Shown here: positions 49,971 to 59,112 of the stretch, piece after piece
How positions within the stretch are numbered: the first letter of the stretch is position 1
Layout: every line of letters begins with the position of its first letter
Assembly: GCA_029261195.1 (NCBI GenBank)
Contig: JAJDBU010000036.1
Span: 70,087 to 129,363, forward strand
Origin: Nitrospirota bacterium
GTDB taxonomy: Bacteria; Nitrospirota; Nitrospiria; SBBL01; JAADHI01
DNA length: 59,277 bases
Direction: 5' to 3'
Made by a program: the position numbers and the translations under genes
Notes under the pieces: generated by a model
What the model saw: the letters and a program-made list of their open reading frames with translations, nothing else
Database searches by the model: none
What the model was told of the DNA's origin: nothing

Positions 49971-51286
49971 GAAGCTTTTTTCTCCTCTGCCTTTTTTGGG
50001 CCTTCGGAACGCGCGAGTAGGCCTTCAAGATCGAATAGTTTTCGAGTCGCCTCCAACATCATATTGCCATTCCTGGAGTTCACCTCTTCTTTTAAAACAG
50101 TGAGCGGTTTATGCAGAAGCTTATTCACGATGGATGCGGTGAGATGCTCCAGCACCTCTTTCTGAGTTGTATTCAGATTGCCCATTTTCCCGGATACCTT
50201 GTCCAGTTCGGTTTGGCGGATGCTTTCGGCCCGATCTCTCAGGGCGATAATCATCGGAACGGCTTCAAGTGACTTAAACCAGCGGGTAAAACGGTCGATC
50301 TCCTCTGTGATAATTTCTTCCGCCTTGAGCGCTTCTCGTTCTCGCGAGCGGAGATTACTGCTCACTGCCATTTGAAGGTCGTCGATATCATAGAGAAAAA
50401 TATTGTCCAGTTCGTTAATCTTAGGATCAATGTTCCTCGGCACTGAGATGTCGATAAAAAAGATGGGTCTGTTTTGCCGGAGTCCGATGGCCTTCGTGAC
50501 CTCTTCCGAGCCGATGAGGTAGTGTGAGGCCCCTGTAGAGCAGAGAACAATATCTGCCTTCACCAACTCGGCGGGGTAATCCTCAAATTGAACCGGCACA
50601 CCATTAAAAGTTTTGGCCAGTTCGAGCGCTCTGTCATAACTTCGATTCGCGATCGTGATCGATTCGACCCCGCTGCTGATAAAGTGTTGCGCTGCCAGCT
50701 CAGACATTTCTCCCGCACCAATCAGAAGGACTGACTTGCTGTCGAGTCTGCCGAAGATTTTTTTTGCCAGTTCAACGGCTGCATAGCTGATCGACACCGC
50801 GCTTTCAGAAATTCGGGTCTCTGTGCGAACGCGCTTTGCCACCGAAATCGCTTTTTTAAAGGCCTTTGTCAAAATGAGGCCTGTTGTTTTATGCAGGATG
50901 GCGTACTCAAAGGCATCTTTAATCTGTCCCAGAATTTGAGGCTCACCAATAATCATCGAATCAAGGCTGGAGGCAACCCGATAAAGGTGTCGAAGGGCAT
51001 CGACGGAGGCGTACAGATACAAGGCGGATTCGAGGGTTTCAGGTAAGATTTCCGGGTGAGACTCGATAACAAACTGTTTGACCGCGTCGAGACCCTTTTC
51101 GGTTTCCTTCACAACAGCAAAGATTTCGACCCGATTACAGGTTGATAAGATCAGCCCCTCTTCAATCATCGGCCCTGAAGTCAATTGGTGAAGGGTTTCC
51201 CCCATCTTGTTCTCGGGAACGGAAAGACGCTCCCGGATTTCTACAGAGGCAGTACGATGATTGAGTCCAACAATAACAATGTTCAT
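49967..51286 (-). CDS. hemA: glutamyl-tRNA reductase
   Basis: 439 residues. The catalytic Cys is in STCNRVEIFA (about 50), with GLNHRTASVEIRE at the start, the NADPH domain (LLIGAGEMSELAAQHF, about 192) and a C-terminal dimerisation region. It makes glutamate-1-semialdehyde from glutamyl-tRNA, the first committed step of heme and B12 synthesis. It starts 19 bases after the ccsA/hemX-like gene and overlaps the propeller gene at its end. Confidence 0.96.
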   Translation of the reverse strand: MNIVIVGLNHRTASVEIRERLSVPENKMGETLHQLTSGPMIEEGLILSTCNRVEIFAVVKETEKGLDAVKQFVIESHPEILPETLESALYLYASVDALRHLYRVASSLDSMIIGEPQILGQIKDAFEYAILHKTTGLILTKAFKKAISVAKRVRTETRISESAVSISYAAVELAKKIFGRLDSKSVLLIGAGEMSELAAQHFISSGVESITIANRSYDRALELAKTFNGVPVQFEDYPAELVKADIVLCSTGASHYLIGSEEVTKAIGLRQNRPIFFIDISVPRNIDPKINELDNIFLYDIDDLQMAVSSNLRSREREALKAEEIITEEIDRFTRWFKSLEAVPMIIALRDRAESIRQTELDKVSGKMGNLNTTQKEVLEHLTASIVNKLLHKPLTVLKEEVNSRNGNMMLEATRKLFDLEGLLARSEGPKKAEEKKAS

Positions 51287-51305
51287 GGTCTGATGCTGAT
51301 CGGTC

Positions 51306-52127
51306 CTAAGCTAAGGTAATAAAGATAAAAATCACACCGATAAAGCCGATAATCGCCAGATGAGCGGCCTTCTTCGCGCGCCATCCGATATTGATTCGCC
51401 CGTGCAAGACCAGAAGATAAAAAAACCAGATGCCGAGCGCCAAGGCCTGCTTGGAATTGTTGCCTCCCCAGAAAGAACCTTTAGCGTACTGTGCCCACAA
51501 GGCACCTGAAATAATACCGAGGGTTAGCAGGGGAAAACCGAATAGAATCGCTTTTTTGTTCCACTGATCCAGGAGATCAAGTGCGGGAAGTCGTGCATAA
51601 AGGGTGTTGAGCTGTTTTGATTTAAGGAACTTGTCCTGGAGCAGGTACATGATGCCGACAACAAAGGCGAGGGTGAAGGCCACGATCCCTAAAATTGACA
51701 GAATGGTGTGAATCCCCAACCAGGTATTGATGAGTGTCGGATTGATCTGGGGAATGTCACTCGGCAGTGCGGAAGCCGATATCAGAGAAAGAAAGGCCAG
51801 GGGGAGAATGAAGGATCCGAGAATATAAAGATGGTACTTAAATTCGACCCAAAAGAAGAACAGGACAATGACCCAGGAAAAGAAGGAAATGGCCTCATGC
51901 GGATTTGACAGGGGAATGTAGCCCCCTTCTTTCAGACGAATCCCTAATGCAATGGTGTGGCAGATGAATCCGGCGATGGTGACAAAAACGGCGATTTTTT
52001 GAGTGAGGGACAGACGCGTCGAAGCGGCCTGATCTCTTCGGTGATCCCGACAAAGATTGACTAGAAAAAAAGCCGTCCCTAAAAAATAAAAAAACAGCGT
52101 TGCTTTAAAAAAGAGAACGTTCGACAT
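51306..52127 (-). CDS. CcsA/HemX-like membrane protein without the WWD motif
   Basis: 273 residues with eight or so membrane segments, of the CcsA/CcmC/HemX superfamily. In cytochrome c assembly members, the heme-binding loop reads about W-G-x-Y-W-x-W-D-P-K-E; here the same place reads GSFWGGNNSKQALALGIW, so the tryptophan-rich WD core is lost. HemX-type proteins next to hemA regulate HemA level rather than ligate heme. That fits this position, though a diverged cytochrome c synthase is not excluded. SD and start at 52127 are acceptable. Confidence 0.8.
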   Translation of the reverse strand: MSNVLFFKATLFFYFLGTAFFLVNLCRDHRRDQAASTRLSLTQKIAVFVTIAGFICHTIALGIRLKEGGYIPLSNPHEAISFFSWVIVLFFFWVEFKYHLYILGSFILPLAFLSLISASALPSDIPQINPTLINTWLGIHTILSILGIVAFTLAFVVGIMYLLQDKFLKSKQLNTLYARLPALDLLDQWNKKAILFGFPLLTLGIISGALWAQYAKGSFWGGNNSKQALALGIWFFYLLVLHGRINIGWRAKKAAHLAIIGFIGVIFIFITLA

Positions 52128-52260
52128 CTTCTGTTATTTGGACATAAATGCTCTGAAAAAGCAATAGATTATAGTTCCAGCACTCACAAGAGTCAAGTAC
52201 GGCCTGCCACACAAATAAACCCTATATGGTATTTTAATGTTCTAATCAAACGCTTCATTT

Positions 52261-52983
52261 CTATAAGGTGAACGCTCGTTTTTTCTGGATAAAAACGAGC
52301 GCACGTCCAGCTTCGCTGAAAGGGAGATGCACGGGTTCGATTTTTTCCAGGCGGAGTCCGGCATACTTGGCAATTCGTTGTTCCCACAGAGCATGGCTTG
52401 CGTGCCCCTGAAAAAACAGTATTTCTCCTCCCTCACGAACCAGGGATCGTCCTTTTTCAAGAATAAGTTCCGTCGAAAGGGCTCTTGTCATTACCAGGTC
52501 ATGGCTCCCCTCCCATTCCGGCCCGACAAGGTTTTCAATACGTCCATGAATAACAGAAACATCGCGTATTCCTAGCAGACCGGTCAAGTGATGAAGAAAG
52601 GTGACTTTTTTCCCGGAGGGTTCAACCAGGGTCATTGAAATTTCGGGCGCTGCGATTTTAAGGACAAGGCCCGGAAAACCGCCACCCGTCCCGACATCCA
52701 TCCACTTAGAGTCTGAACCTGGTTTCAAAAAAGGAAGAGCTGTGAGGGAGTCCATGAAATGTTTGACAACAATATCTTCCGCTGTACGCAGAGACGTGAG
52801 GTTGATTTTTTTATTCCATCGGAGCAACTCTACGAGGTAGCGCATCAAGTGATCAATGCCGCCCTCCGGCAATCTAATCCCAAGCTGAGAAACGCCGGTT
52901 TCGAGGAGCTTCCTGGAGCCTAGGGTTTCAAAAGCGAGGTCTGGTTTCGGTTCTCTGCCCTGGGTTTGCTTTTTTTCTGTCAT
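52261..52983 (-). CDS. rsmG: 16S rRNA (guanine527-N7)-methyltransferase RsmG (GidB)
   Basis: 240 residues. The SAM-binding motif is WMDVGTGGGFPGLVLKIA, preceded by the LRTAEDIVVKHFMDSLT region of RsmG. It methylates G527 of 16S rRNA. It lies just downstream of mnmG, the standard origin-proximal order; parA and parB, often next, are absent here and the ccsA/hemA run follows. Confidence 0.95.
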   Translation of the reverse strand: MTEKKQTQGREPKPDLAFETLGSRKLLETGVSQLGIRLPEGGIDHLMRYLVELLRWNKKINLTSLRTAEDIVVKHFMDSLTALPFLKPGSDSKWMDVGTGGGFPGLVLKIAAPEISMTLVEPSGKKVTFLHHLTGLLGIRDVSVIHGRIENLVGPEWEGSHDLVMTRALSTELILEKGRSLVREGGEILFFQGHASHALWEQRIAKYAGLRLEKIEPVHLPFSEAGRALVFIQKKRAFTL

Positions 52984-53073
52984 CCGATATAATTTTTCAT
53001 CTCTGTAGGGGCGAATCTATGTATTCTCCCGCTTTTGTCCAATCCAGATCAGGGCAGATACATGGATCTGCCC

Positions 53074-54969
53074 CTACCCAGCCCCTTCTTTTTGTCGTCT
53101 GCATTTTTCTAAGGCAACCATGAGGATTGATATCGCAGCGGGGGTAATTCCGGAAATACGAGAGGCCTGCCCCAAAGAGCGGGGTTTGATTTTAAGCAGT
53201 TTCTCCTGAACCTCTTTGGAAAGACCGCGCACTTCCGAAAAGTTAAATTGCTCCGGGATCTTTTTCCCTTCCATGCTTTTAAAGCGTGTAACGTGAGAGT
53301 GTTCTCTTTTGATGTAGCCTTCATATTTGATCTGTGTCTCGATCTCTTCGATAATGGAAGGATCTCCCGGTGGATCAATGTCGGCCCAGTCGATGAGTTT
53401 TTCATAGGTCATTTCCGGGCGTTTCAATAATTTCCCCAGAGTGAATGCGGATAAATCCCCGACAATCCCTTCTGCTTTTGCCCGCTTTAGACCTTCCTTA
53501 GAGTCACTCAATCGAGTCCGACCCAAGTATTCATGACCCGCTTTTATTTTTTTCTGCTTATCCAGACATCGCAGGTAGGACGCTTCCGGCAAGAGTCCGA
53601 CTTCATAACCTTTTTCCATCAACCGTAAATCAGCGTTCCCATGCCTTAGGAGCAATCGGTATTCTGCCCGTGAGGTAAACATCCGATAAGGCTCTTCAGT
53701 GCCTAAAGTCACTAAATCGTCAATTAAGACGCCGATATAGGCCGCCGATCGATCCAGAATGAAAGGGGCTTGTTCTCGTAGCTTCAATACAGCGTTGATA
53801 CCCGCCATGAGTCCTTGAGCTGCGGCTTCTTCGTAACCTGAAGTCCCGTTGATTTGTCCCGCATTAAACAGGCCTGAGACCCGCTTTGTTTCGAGTGTCG
53901 GCATGAGTTGGGTCGGCGGCACGTAGTCATATTCAATGGCATAACCCGGCTGTAATATCTTGGCATGCTCCAAGCCGGGGATGGTCTGTATAAAGGCCGT
54001 TTGGACTTCCTCTGGAAGCGATGTGGAGATGCCGTTCGGATAAACGACCGTACTTTGTCTTCCTTCAGGTTCTAAAAAGACCTGATGTCGAGGATGAGTA
54101 CTGAACTTCACCACCTTGTCTTCGATTGAGGGGCAATAGCGCGGACCGATGCCTTTAATCACGCCGGAATAGAGTGGAGATTCTCCTAAGTGGGCCCGGA
54201 TGATCTCATGTGTTTTTTCATTGGTGTAGCTGAGGTAACAGGGAAGCTGCTCCACTTGAAGCTGTTCTGTCGAATAAGAAAAGGGTCTAGGTGGATCGTC
54301 TCCCTGCTGTGCTGCAAGCCGTGAATTGTTTATTGTTCGACCGTCAAGCCTCGGCGGTGTTCCAGTTTTAAGGCGACCCAGTTCAAAACCCAAGGCCTTC
54401 AGGTCATCCGAGGCTTTTTCCGCCCGCGCCTCCCCCATTCGACCCGCAGGATAGGACTTCGTGCCGATGTGAATCAGCCCTTTTAAGAAAGTGCCCGTTG
54501 TCAGAATAACGGCCCTTGAAGAAAACTTAAGCCCGTTTGATAGAACAACACCTCCAACGCGCACTTTTCCCTCAGCGTTTTTTGTAATGATCAGTTCATC
54601 AACCATGCCTTCGCTTACGGTTAGATTTTTTGTGCCAAAGAGCGTCTCCGTCATCACTGCGTGATAAATAAGTCTGTCAGCTTGAGCGCGCAAGGCACGC
54701 ACGGCCGGTCCCTTTGTCATATTCAGCATGCGAAACTGAATGCCGGCTCGGTCAATGACCCGGGCCATCTCTCCACCTAAGGCATCAATTTCGCGAACGA
54801 GATGCCCTTTTGCAATCCCTCCAATTGCGGGGTTGCATGACAATTGCCCGATGTTTTCTTTTTTCAAGGTGAAGAGGAGGGTTTTAACGCCCATGCGTGC
54901 CGCAGCAAGAGCCGCCTCACAACCGGCATGACCGGCACCTACAACTATGATTTCAAAGTTTGTATCCAT
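53074..54969 (-). CDS. mnmG: tRNA uridine 5-carboxymethylaminomethyl modification enzyme MnmG (GidA)
   Basis: 631 residues, family length. N-terminal FAD site [19 protein letters not shown], then [20 protein letters not shown], and the [20 protein letters not shown] signature. With MnmE it modifies U34 of certain tRNAs. Start ATG at 54969. The gene follows mnmE with 55 bases between, which contain the parS site. Confidence 0.97.
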   Translation of the reverse strand: MDTNFEIIVVGAGHAGCEAALAAARMGVKTLLFTLKKENIGQLSCNPAIGGIAKGHLVREIDALGGEMARVIDRAGIQFRMLNMTKGPAVRALRAQADRLIYHAVMTETLFGTKNLTVSEGMVDELIITKNAEGKVRVGGVVLSNGLKFSSRAVILTTGTFLKGLIHIGTKSYPAGRMGEARAEKASDDLKALGFELGRLKTGTPPRLDGRTINNSRLAAQQGDDPPRPFSYSTEQLQVEQLPCYLSYTNEKTHEIIRAHLGESPLYSGVIKGIGPRYCPSIEDKVVKFSTHPRHQVFLEPEGRQSTVVYPNGISTSLPEEVQTAFIQTIPGLEHAKILQPGYAIEYDYVPPTQLMPTLETKRVSGLFNAGQINGTSGYEEAAAQGLMAGINAVLKLREQAPFILDRSAAYIGVLIDDLVTLGTEEPYRMFTSRAEYRLLLRHGNADLRLMEKGYEVGLLPEASYLRCLDKQKKIKAGHEYLGRTRLSDSKEGLKRAKAEGIVGDLSAFTLGKLLKRPEMTYEKLIDWADIDPPGDPSIIEEIETQIKYEGYIKREHSHVTRFKSMEGKKIPEQFNFSEVRGLSKEVQEKLLKIKPRSLGQASRISGITPAAISILMVALEKCRRQKEGAG

Positions 54970-54996
54970 CGTGATTCAGCTTAGTGGGTTTTCAGA

Positions 54997-55012
54997 TGTT
55001 CCACGTGGAACA
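54997..55012. promoter_or_regulatory. parS-like ParB binding site
   Basis: TGTTCCACGTGGAACA is a perfect 16-bp palindrome matching the chromosomal parS consensus TGTTNCACGTGNAACA; the symmetry extends to 20 bp (54,995-55,014). It lies between mnmG and mnmE, close to where the chromosomal origin is expected. The ParA/ParB genes that use it are outside the window; the ParB at 1-869 belongs to the element and is not assumed to bind it. Confidence 0.85.
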
Positions 55013-55024
55013 TCAAGTCCGTCA

Positions 55025-56413
55025 TTATTTGCCAATACAAAATTCTCCAAAAATTTGATCCAGAATTTCATCAAGGGTCGTCTCGCCGGTGATCTCCCCA
55101 AGGGCGTCTAGGGCCTCCCGGAGATCAATCGCTGTGAACTCTGGAGATAGCTCCTCTCGAATCGCATTGGACGCACGCCGCAAAGCACTCTTTGCAGCCT
55201 GCAGGGCATTTTTATGTCGCAACAGAGCGATCAAGGGCGGCTCCTTTTCCGGGGTCCTTATGAGAAAAGTCGCCATTTCTTCACGAAGCCGGTACAGGCC
55301 TAAACCTGTTAAAGTCGACAGCTCCAGGGAACACTTCCCTGAAAATTGTTCTGTGATTGAAGAAGGGTTCAGTTTTTGTGGGAGGTCGGCCTTGTTTAAG
55401 ACAACAATTTTATTCGTCTCTCGAAATCGCTTGGCTAAACGAAGATCTTCTTCGGAGAGTGCTTCGCTACCATCCAGAACCAGTAGGCTTAAGTCTGCTT
55501 CATTCTGCGCCTTCAGGCCGCGCAGAATGCCTTCTTGTTCTACCGGATTTTCAGTGCTCCGGTAACCCGCCGTATCCACAAAACGTACTAACATCCCTTC
55601 CAAATGAATCGTTTCCTCTAGGACATCACGGGTGGTTCCTGGGAAGGGACTGACAATCGCCCGATCTTCCTGAAGGAGCAGATTTAAGAGAGATGATTTT
55701 CCAACATTCGGTCTACCGACAATGGCAACGCTCAGGCCGTCCCGGACCTGTCGGCCTTTTTCGTAATCAGCCAGCATGTCATCAAGTTCGGAAGACAGGC
55801 CCTCAACCCGAACGAATAGTGCTTGTGGTCCACACAGAGGAACCTCGTCCTCCGAAAAATCGATGGAGGCCTCGACTTGAGCAATAATAGAGATCAGAGC
55901 ATCTCTGAGGGTCGTGATTTTACTAGAAAGCCGTCCCTTTAACTGACCCAAGGCCCACTGACTGTGTGAGCTGTTTTGCGAAGAAATCACTTCCATGACG
56001 GCTTCGGCCTGGGTAAGGTCCATCCGCCCGGACAGAAAGGCTCTTCGTGTAAACTCTCCCGGCTCTGCAAGCCTGGCTCCCTGGGCAATGAGCAAGGCTA
56101 ATATTTTTTGAAGTAGCGTGGGGTTGCCGTGGCTTTGGATCTCGACGACATCTTCACCTGTGTAGGAATGTGGGGCTTTCATCAAGATAACAAGGACTTC
56201 ATCAAGTACTTGCTGACCAGCCGGATCGACGATCTCCCCTAAATGGACGGTATGGCTTTTAACTACGGCCAAAGGCTTTCTTCCCCGAAAAACTGCATCT
56301 GCAATGGGCAGCGCCCTTTTTCCACTTAAGCGAAGCACTGCAATGGCAGAGCGTCCCGGCGCCGTTGCGATTGCACAGATCGTCTCTTCTTCAAGCAAGC
56401 TTTTTTGCTTCAT
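55025..56413 (-). CDS. mnmE: tRNA modification GTPase MnmE (TrmE)
   Basis: 462 residues. An N-terminal formyl-THF binding domain, a helical domain and a GTPase domain with G1 GRPNVGKSSLLN, the switch region PGTTRDVLEE, DTAGY (G3) and NKADL (G4), ending in the invariant FGEFCIGK. Partner of MnmG in wobble-uridine modification. It lies 37 bases after yidC. Confidence 0.97.
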   Translation of the reverse strand: MKQKSLLEEETICAIATAPGRSAIAVLRLSGKRALPIADAVFRGRKPLAVVKSHTVHLGEIVDPAGQQVLDEVLVILMKAPHSYTGEDVVEIQSHGNPTLLQKILALLIAQGARLAEPGEFTRRAFLSGRMDLTQAEAVMEVISSQNSSHSQWALGQLKGRLSSKITTLRDALISIIAQVEASIDFSEDEVPLCGPQALFVRVEGLSSELDDMLADYEKGRQVRDGLSVAIVGRPNVGKSSLLNLLLQEDRAIVSPFPGTTRDVLEETIHLEGMLVRFVDTAGYRSTENPVEQEGILRGLKAQNEADLSLLVLDGSEALSEEDLRLAKRFRETNKIVVLNKADLPQKLNPSSITEQFSGKCSLELSTLTGLGLYRLREEMATFLIRTPEKEPPLIALLRHKNALQAAKSALRRASNAIREELSPEFTAIDLREALDALGEITGETTLDEILDQIFGEFCIGK

Positions 56414-56450
56414 ATGATGATGGCTCGGCGCACTCTTCTTGGCGAAAGAC

Positions 56451-58142
56451 CTATGCCGTTTGTTTTTTGATGATCTGCTGCTGGGCGATGGTGAGGCAGT
56501 TATTCACAAGCCAGTAGAGCACCAGACCGGAGGGAAAGTTTAAAAAGAAGAAGGTGTAAACAATCGGCAAAAATTGCATGATTTTTTGCTGGGAAGCTTC
56601 CATGGTGGAAGGCTGGGTGTACTGCTGAAGAAACATCGTCGCACCCATGATCACCGGTAGTACGTAATAAGGATCCTTGTCCGAGAGATCCTGAACCCAG
56701 AAGAAAAAGGGTGCCTGCCGCAAATCAATCGTCGTGTAGAGGATATTAAAGAGCGAAATAAAGACGGGAATTTGAACCAGCATGGGCAAACAGCCTCCCA
56801 TCGGATTCACTTTTTCTGTCTTGTAGAGCTGGATCAGCTCCTTGTTCATGCGCTCTTTGTCTTTCCCCCACTTTTTCTTCAGGGCGGCAACCTTTGGCTG
56901 TACCGCCGCCATTGCTTTGGTTGCGTGAAGGCTTTTCTTCGTGATCGGATAAAAGGCGACTTTGATCAATACCGTCACAAAGATAATCGCCAAGCCGTAA
57001 TTATGTGTAAAGGAGTAGAAAAACCGTAAGAGGTAGAAGATCAACTTTGAAATCATTCGAACGGGAAGCCAACTCCCGAAGATAAACCAACCGAAATCGA
57101 TGCTCTCATCAAGATGAATATTTAAGTTGTTTAATAAATCATATTCTTTTGGCCCGACATAGAGTGAAAAATGATCAATTCGATCCCCGGAATGCCCTTC
57201 AAGACGGATTTGTGTCGATATGACTTCATCGCCGCCTTTCGCGACTGAGACAGTCGTATTGACCGCTTCTCCCTTTGGAATCAAAGCGCTCATAAAATAC
57301 TTTGACTGCAAAGCAATCCATTTCGGTTTACCCTGGCGATCGATTCGTTCTGTTTCCATGTCTTTCGGTGATTCTCGAAAGACCTCGGCATCAATCAAAC
57401 TGATCGCACCAACCCCTTTGCCTCGTCCGGCCTCTATGCTCCAGTCACTGATACCGAAGTTGGTGCCGAGCGTCAGGTCATAACTTTGAGGATAGCCGCT
57501 GGTCTCAATCTTAAAATCAGCGAGATATCGATCATAGTAAAAACGGATTTCCTTGCTGATCTTTCTGCCGGTTTCGTCTAGTGATACCATGCGAACCACT
57601 GCTTCCGGATTTGATTTGCTCAGACGAAGTGCTGATTCATCCAGCTGAAAAGCCCGTTTCGTGCCCTTTGCTTCTCCCGGAATGACCAAAGTCAGTGGTA
57701 AAAGCCCCTCGACATCGTGCCTCAGTTCGATCGGCTCCCTGACTTCTCCATTCTTATCTGTATATTTCTTTAAGGTCCAACTCTTAATTGTTCCACCGAT
57801 ATTAGAAATCACAACACGATAGAGGTCGCTTTCGACTATTTTTTCGACCGCCACAACATTGAGCTCGTCCACTCCGGGTTCAAGTCCGGGTTCAAGTATT
57901 TTTGGCCCATCCGAGAGAATTTCGGTCGTTTCGGATTTGCCTGTAGGTTTTGCAGCGTGGATGGACTCCTCAAGGTGCTGACTCTGCGGACTGCTTGCTT
58001 CCCCGACCGTCTCAACCGTTTTACCCGTTTCAACCGAGATTGCTGCCTTTTGCTGAGGCGGAGCAACCCAGTTGATGAAAGTCGGGTACAAAAAAATGAT
58101 TACGAGCGCTAAGATCACAAATATAATGAGCCGTTTTTCCAT
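56451..58142 (-). CDS. yidC: membrane protein insertase YidC
   Basis: 563 residues, Gram-negative type. An N-terminal membrane segment (about 5-22), a large periplasmic beta domain (about 90-340), then five membrane segments (from about 345 on), with VNPMGGCLPMLVQIPVFISL in the conserved core and a Lys-rich C-terminus. It inserts and folds inner-membrane proteins with or without Sec. The upstream yidD gene is 31 bases away. Confidence 0.97.
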   Translation of the reverse strand: MEKRLIIFVILALVIIFLYPTFINWVAPPQQKAAISVETGKTVETVGEASSPQSQHLEESIHAAKPTGKSETTEILSDGPKILEPGLEPGVDELNVVAVEKIVESDLYRVVISNIGGTIKSWTLKKYTDKNGEVREPIELRHDVEGLLPLTLVIPGEAKGTKRAFQLDESALRLSKSNPEAVVRMVSLDETGRKISKEIRFYYDRYLADFKIETSGYPQSYDLTLGTNFGISDWSIEAGRGKGVGAISLIDAEVFRESPKDMETERIDRQGKPKWIALQSKYFMSALIPKGEAVNTTVSVAKGGDEVISTQIRLEGHSGDRIDHFSLYVGPKEYDLLNNLNIHLDESIDFGWFIFGSWLPVRMISKLIFYLLRFFYSFTHNYGLAIIFVTVLIKVAFYPITKKSLHATKAMAAVQPKVAALKKKWGKDKERMNKELIQLYKTEKVNPMGGCLPMLVQIPVFISLFNILYTTIDLRQAPFFFWVQDLSDKDPYYVLPVIMGATMFLQQYTQPSTMEASQQKIMQFLPIVYTFFFLNFPSGLVLYWLVNNCLTIAQQQIIKKQTA

Positions 58143-58173
58143 TAAGTAATAATAACCTTATGAATGTGAGAGT

Positions 58174-58386
58174 CTATTTGACAGGATCGTACCCACCCTC
58201 GCAAAAAGGGTGGCATCGAAAAACCCGCTTAAAGCTCAGCAACAAGCCTGAACTGAGGCCGTGCTTTTTTAAGGCTTCAAGTGCATAACCTGAACACGTT
58301 GGATGAAAACGGCAAACAGGCGGAAGGATGGGAGAAATAAAACGTTGATAAAAACGGATTGCCGCCGTGAAAATAGAGACAATCAT
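58174..58386 (-). CDS. yidD: membrane protein insertion efficiency factor YidD
   Basis: 70 residues. The cysteine signatures [19 protein letters not shown] and [12 protein letters not shown] are complete, after an amphipathic N-terminal helix ([18 protein letters not shown]). It assists YidC-dependent insertion. Its ATG overlaps the rnpA stop (ATGA). Confidence 0.95.
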   Translation of the reverse strand: MIVSIFTAAIRFYQRFISPILPPVCRFHPTCSGYALEALKKHGLSSGLLLSFKRVFRCHPFCEGGYDPVK

Positions 58387-58733
58387 CTTTTTATTGGAAG
58401 GTTAGTTGTTATGCCGGTCGAGGAGAACATCTGTTCCAATACTTCAACAAGCTGCCAAAATCGGAGGTTTTTCATTTGTCCTCTGGGAACAATGATGACC
58501 TGGGTTCCGTTCATCTTATCCACGAGGTGCCGAAGCGCCTCACGTAAAATCCTTTTCGCGTGATTTCGCTCAACAGCCGTGCCATACTTTTTCCGTGCGT
58601 GAATAGCGTAACTTGGAATACCGCTGGAATGGATTAAGAAGAAAAGGACAAAAAACCTGTTGACACGCTTTTGCCCATCTCGAAAGACAGCACGAACCGC
58701 CTCTTTTTTGACCAGTCGATTTAAAGAGAGCTT
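58383..58733 (-). CDS. rnpA: ribonuclease P protein component, start codon unclear
   Basis: About 116 codons shown, family size, ending in TGA that overlaps the yidD ATG. The RNase P protein core is clear: [16 protein letters not shown], a strand region, then the RNA-binding box [14 protein letters not shown] (the family's R-N-x-x-K-R). It supports RNase P RNA in tRNA 5' maturation. No ATG, GTG or TTG lies in frame before this core. The frame stays open upstream through all of rpmH, to a TAA just before its start. The true start may be CTG, ATC or ATA, or the gene may be reached by a +1 shift at the rpmH stop. The right limit given here is arbitrary. Confidence 0.85.
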   Translation of the reverse strand, partial: KLSLNRLVKKEAVRAVFRDGQKRVNRFFVLFFLIHSSGIPSYAIHARKKYGTAVERNHAKRILREALRHLVDKMNGTQVIIVPRGQMKNLRFWQLVEVLEQMFSSTGITTNLPIKR

Positions 58734-58866
58734 AGACCGAGAGACGTTTTCTTCCTTTGGCTCTTCTCCGATTAAGTACTCTTCTGCCGTTAGCAGTCGA
58801 CATTCTTTTTCGGAAACCGTGTGTTCGCTTTCTTTTGATATTACTGGGTTGAAAGGTTGTTGACAT
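58732..58866 (-). CDS. rpmH: 50S ribosomal protein L34
   Basis: 44 residues, ATG at 58866 with GAGGAG 6-7 bases before. The sequence is the L34 pattern: [20 protein letters not shown], then [19 protein letters not shown]. Structural protein of the large ribosomal subunit. It heads the run rpmH-rnpA-yidD-yidC-mnmE-mnmG-rsmG. dnaA is not upstream as usual. Confidence 0.95.
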   Translation of the reverse strand: MSTTFQPSNIKRKRTHGFRKRMSTANGRRVLNRRRAKGRKRLSV

Positions 58867-58898
58867 TGAAATCTCCTCTGTTAAAAAAATGACCTGTG

Positions 58899-58927
58899 AT
58901 CATCTTAAATTTATTCTCTCTTGTCAA
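58899..58927 (-). promoter_or_regulatory. promoter of the rpmH operon
   Basis: A perfect -35 box TTGACA (58,922-58,927) and a -10 box GATGAT (58,899-58,904) are 17 bases apart on the minus strand, followed about 30 bases later by the rpmH start. It lies within a few dozen bases of the IS remnant, yet is intact. Confidence 0.7.
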
Positions 58928-59112
58928 GCCTCACGCAGGCTATTTGTTAAAAGCAAATAGCAATGTCCGCATATTATTGCAGGGTAAGCGTCTACGAATG
59001 GAGATCGACCTCTTTGCCTAGGACGCTGCCTTTTCCAGCCTTTACGCTTCAGCTCCCGGATGATCGTACTTGTGGGTTTATCCAGGTTTCTGGCTATGTA
59101 GGGCTTGCTGAA
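58924..59112 (-). pseudogene. remnant of a transposase with an N-terminal helix-turn-helix
   Basis: A minus-strand frame without start reads KPYIARNLDKPTSTIIRELK followed by a basic stretch (about 59,010-59,110), which resembles the N-terminal DNA-binding part of IS30-type transposases. The rest, to the stop at 58,924, is not recognisably transposase, so the gene is cut on both sides. Its 5' side is interrupted by the next IS element's end. Confidence 0.5.

Noticed and set aside
58660-58863. 67-codon plus-strand frame opposite rpmH and rnpA
   Set aside because: It is the antisense of rpmH and the open rnpA frame; no ribosome binding site or independent evidence.
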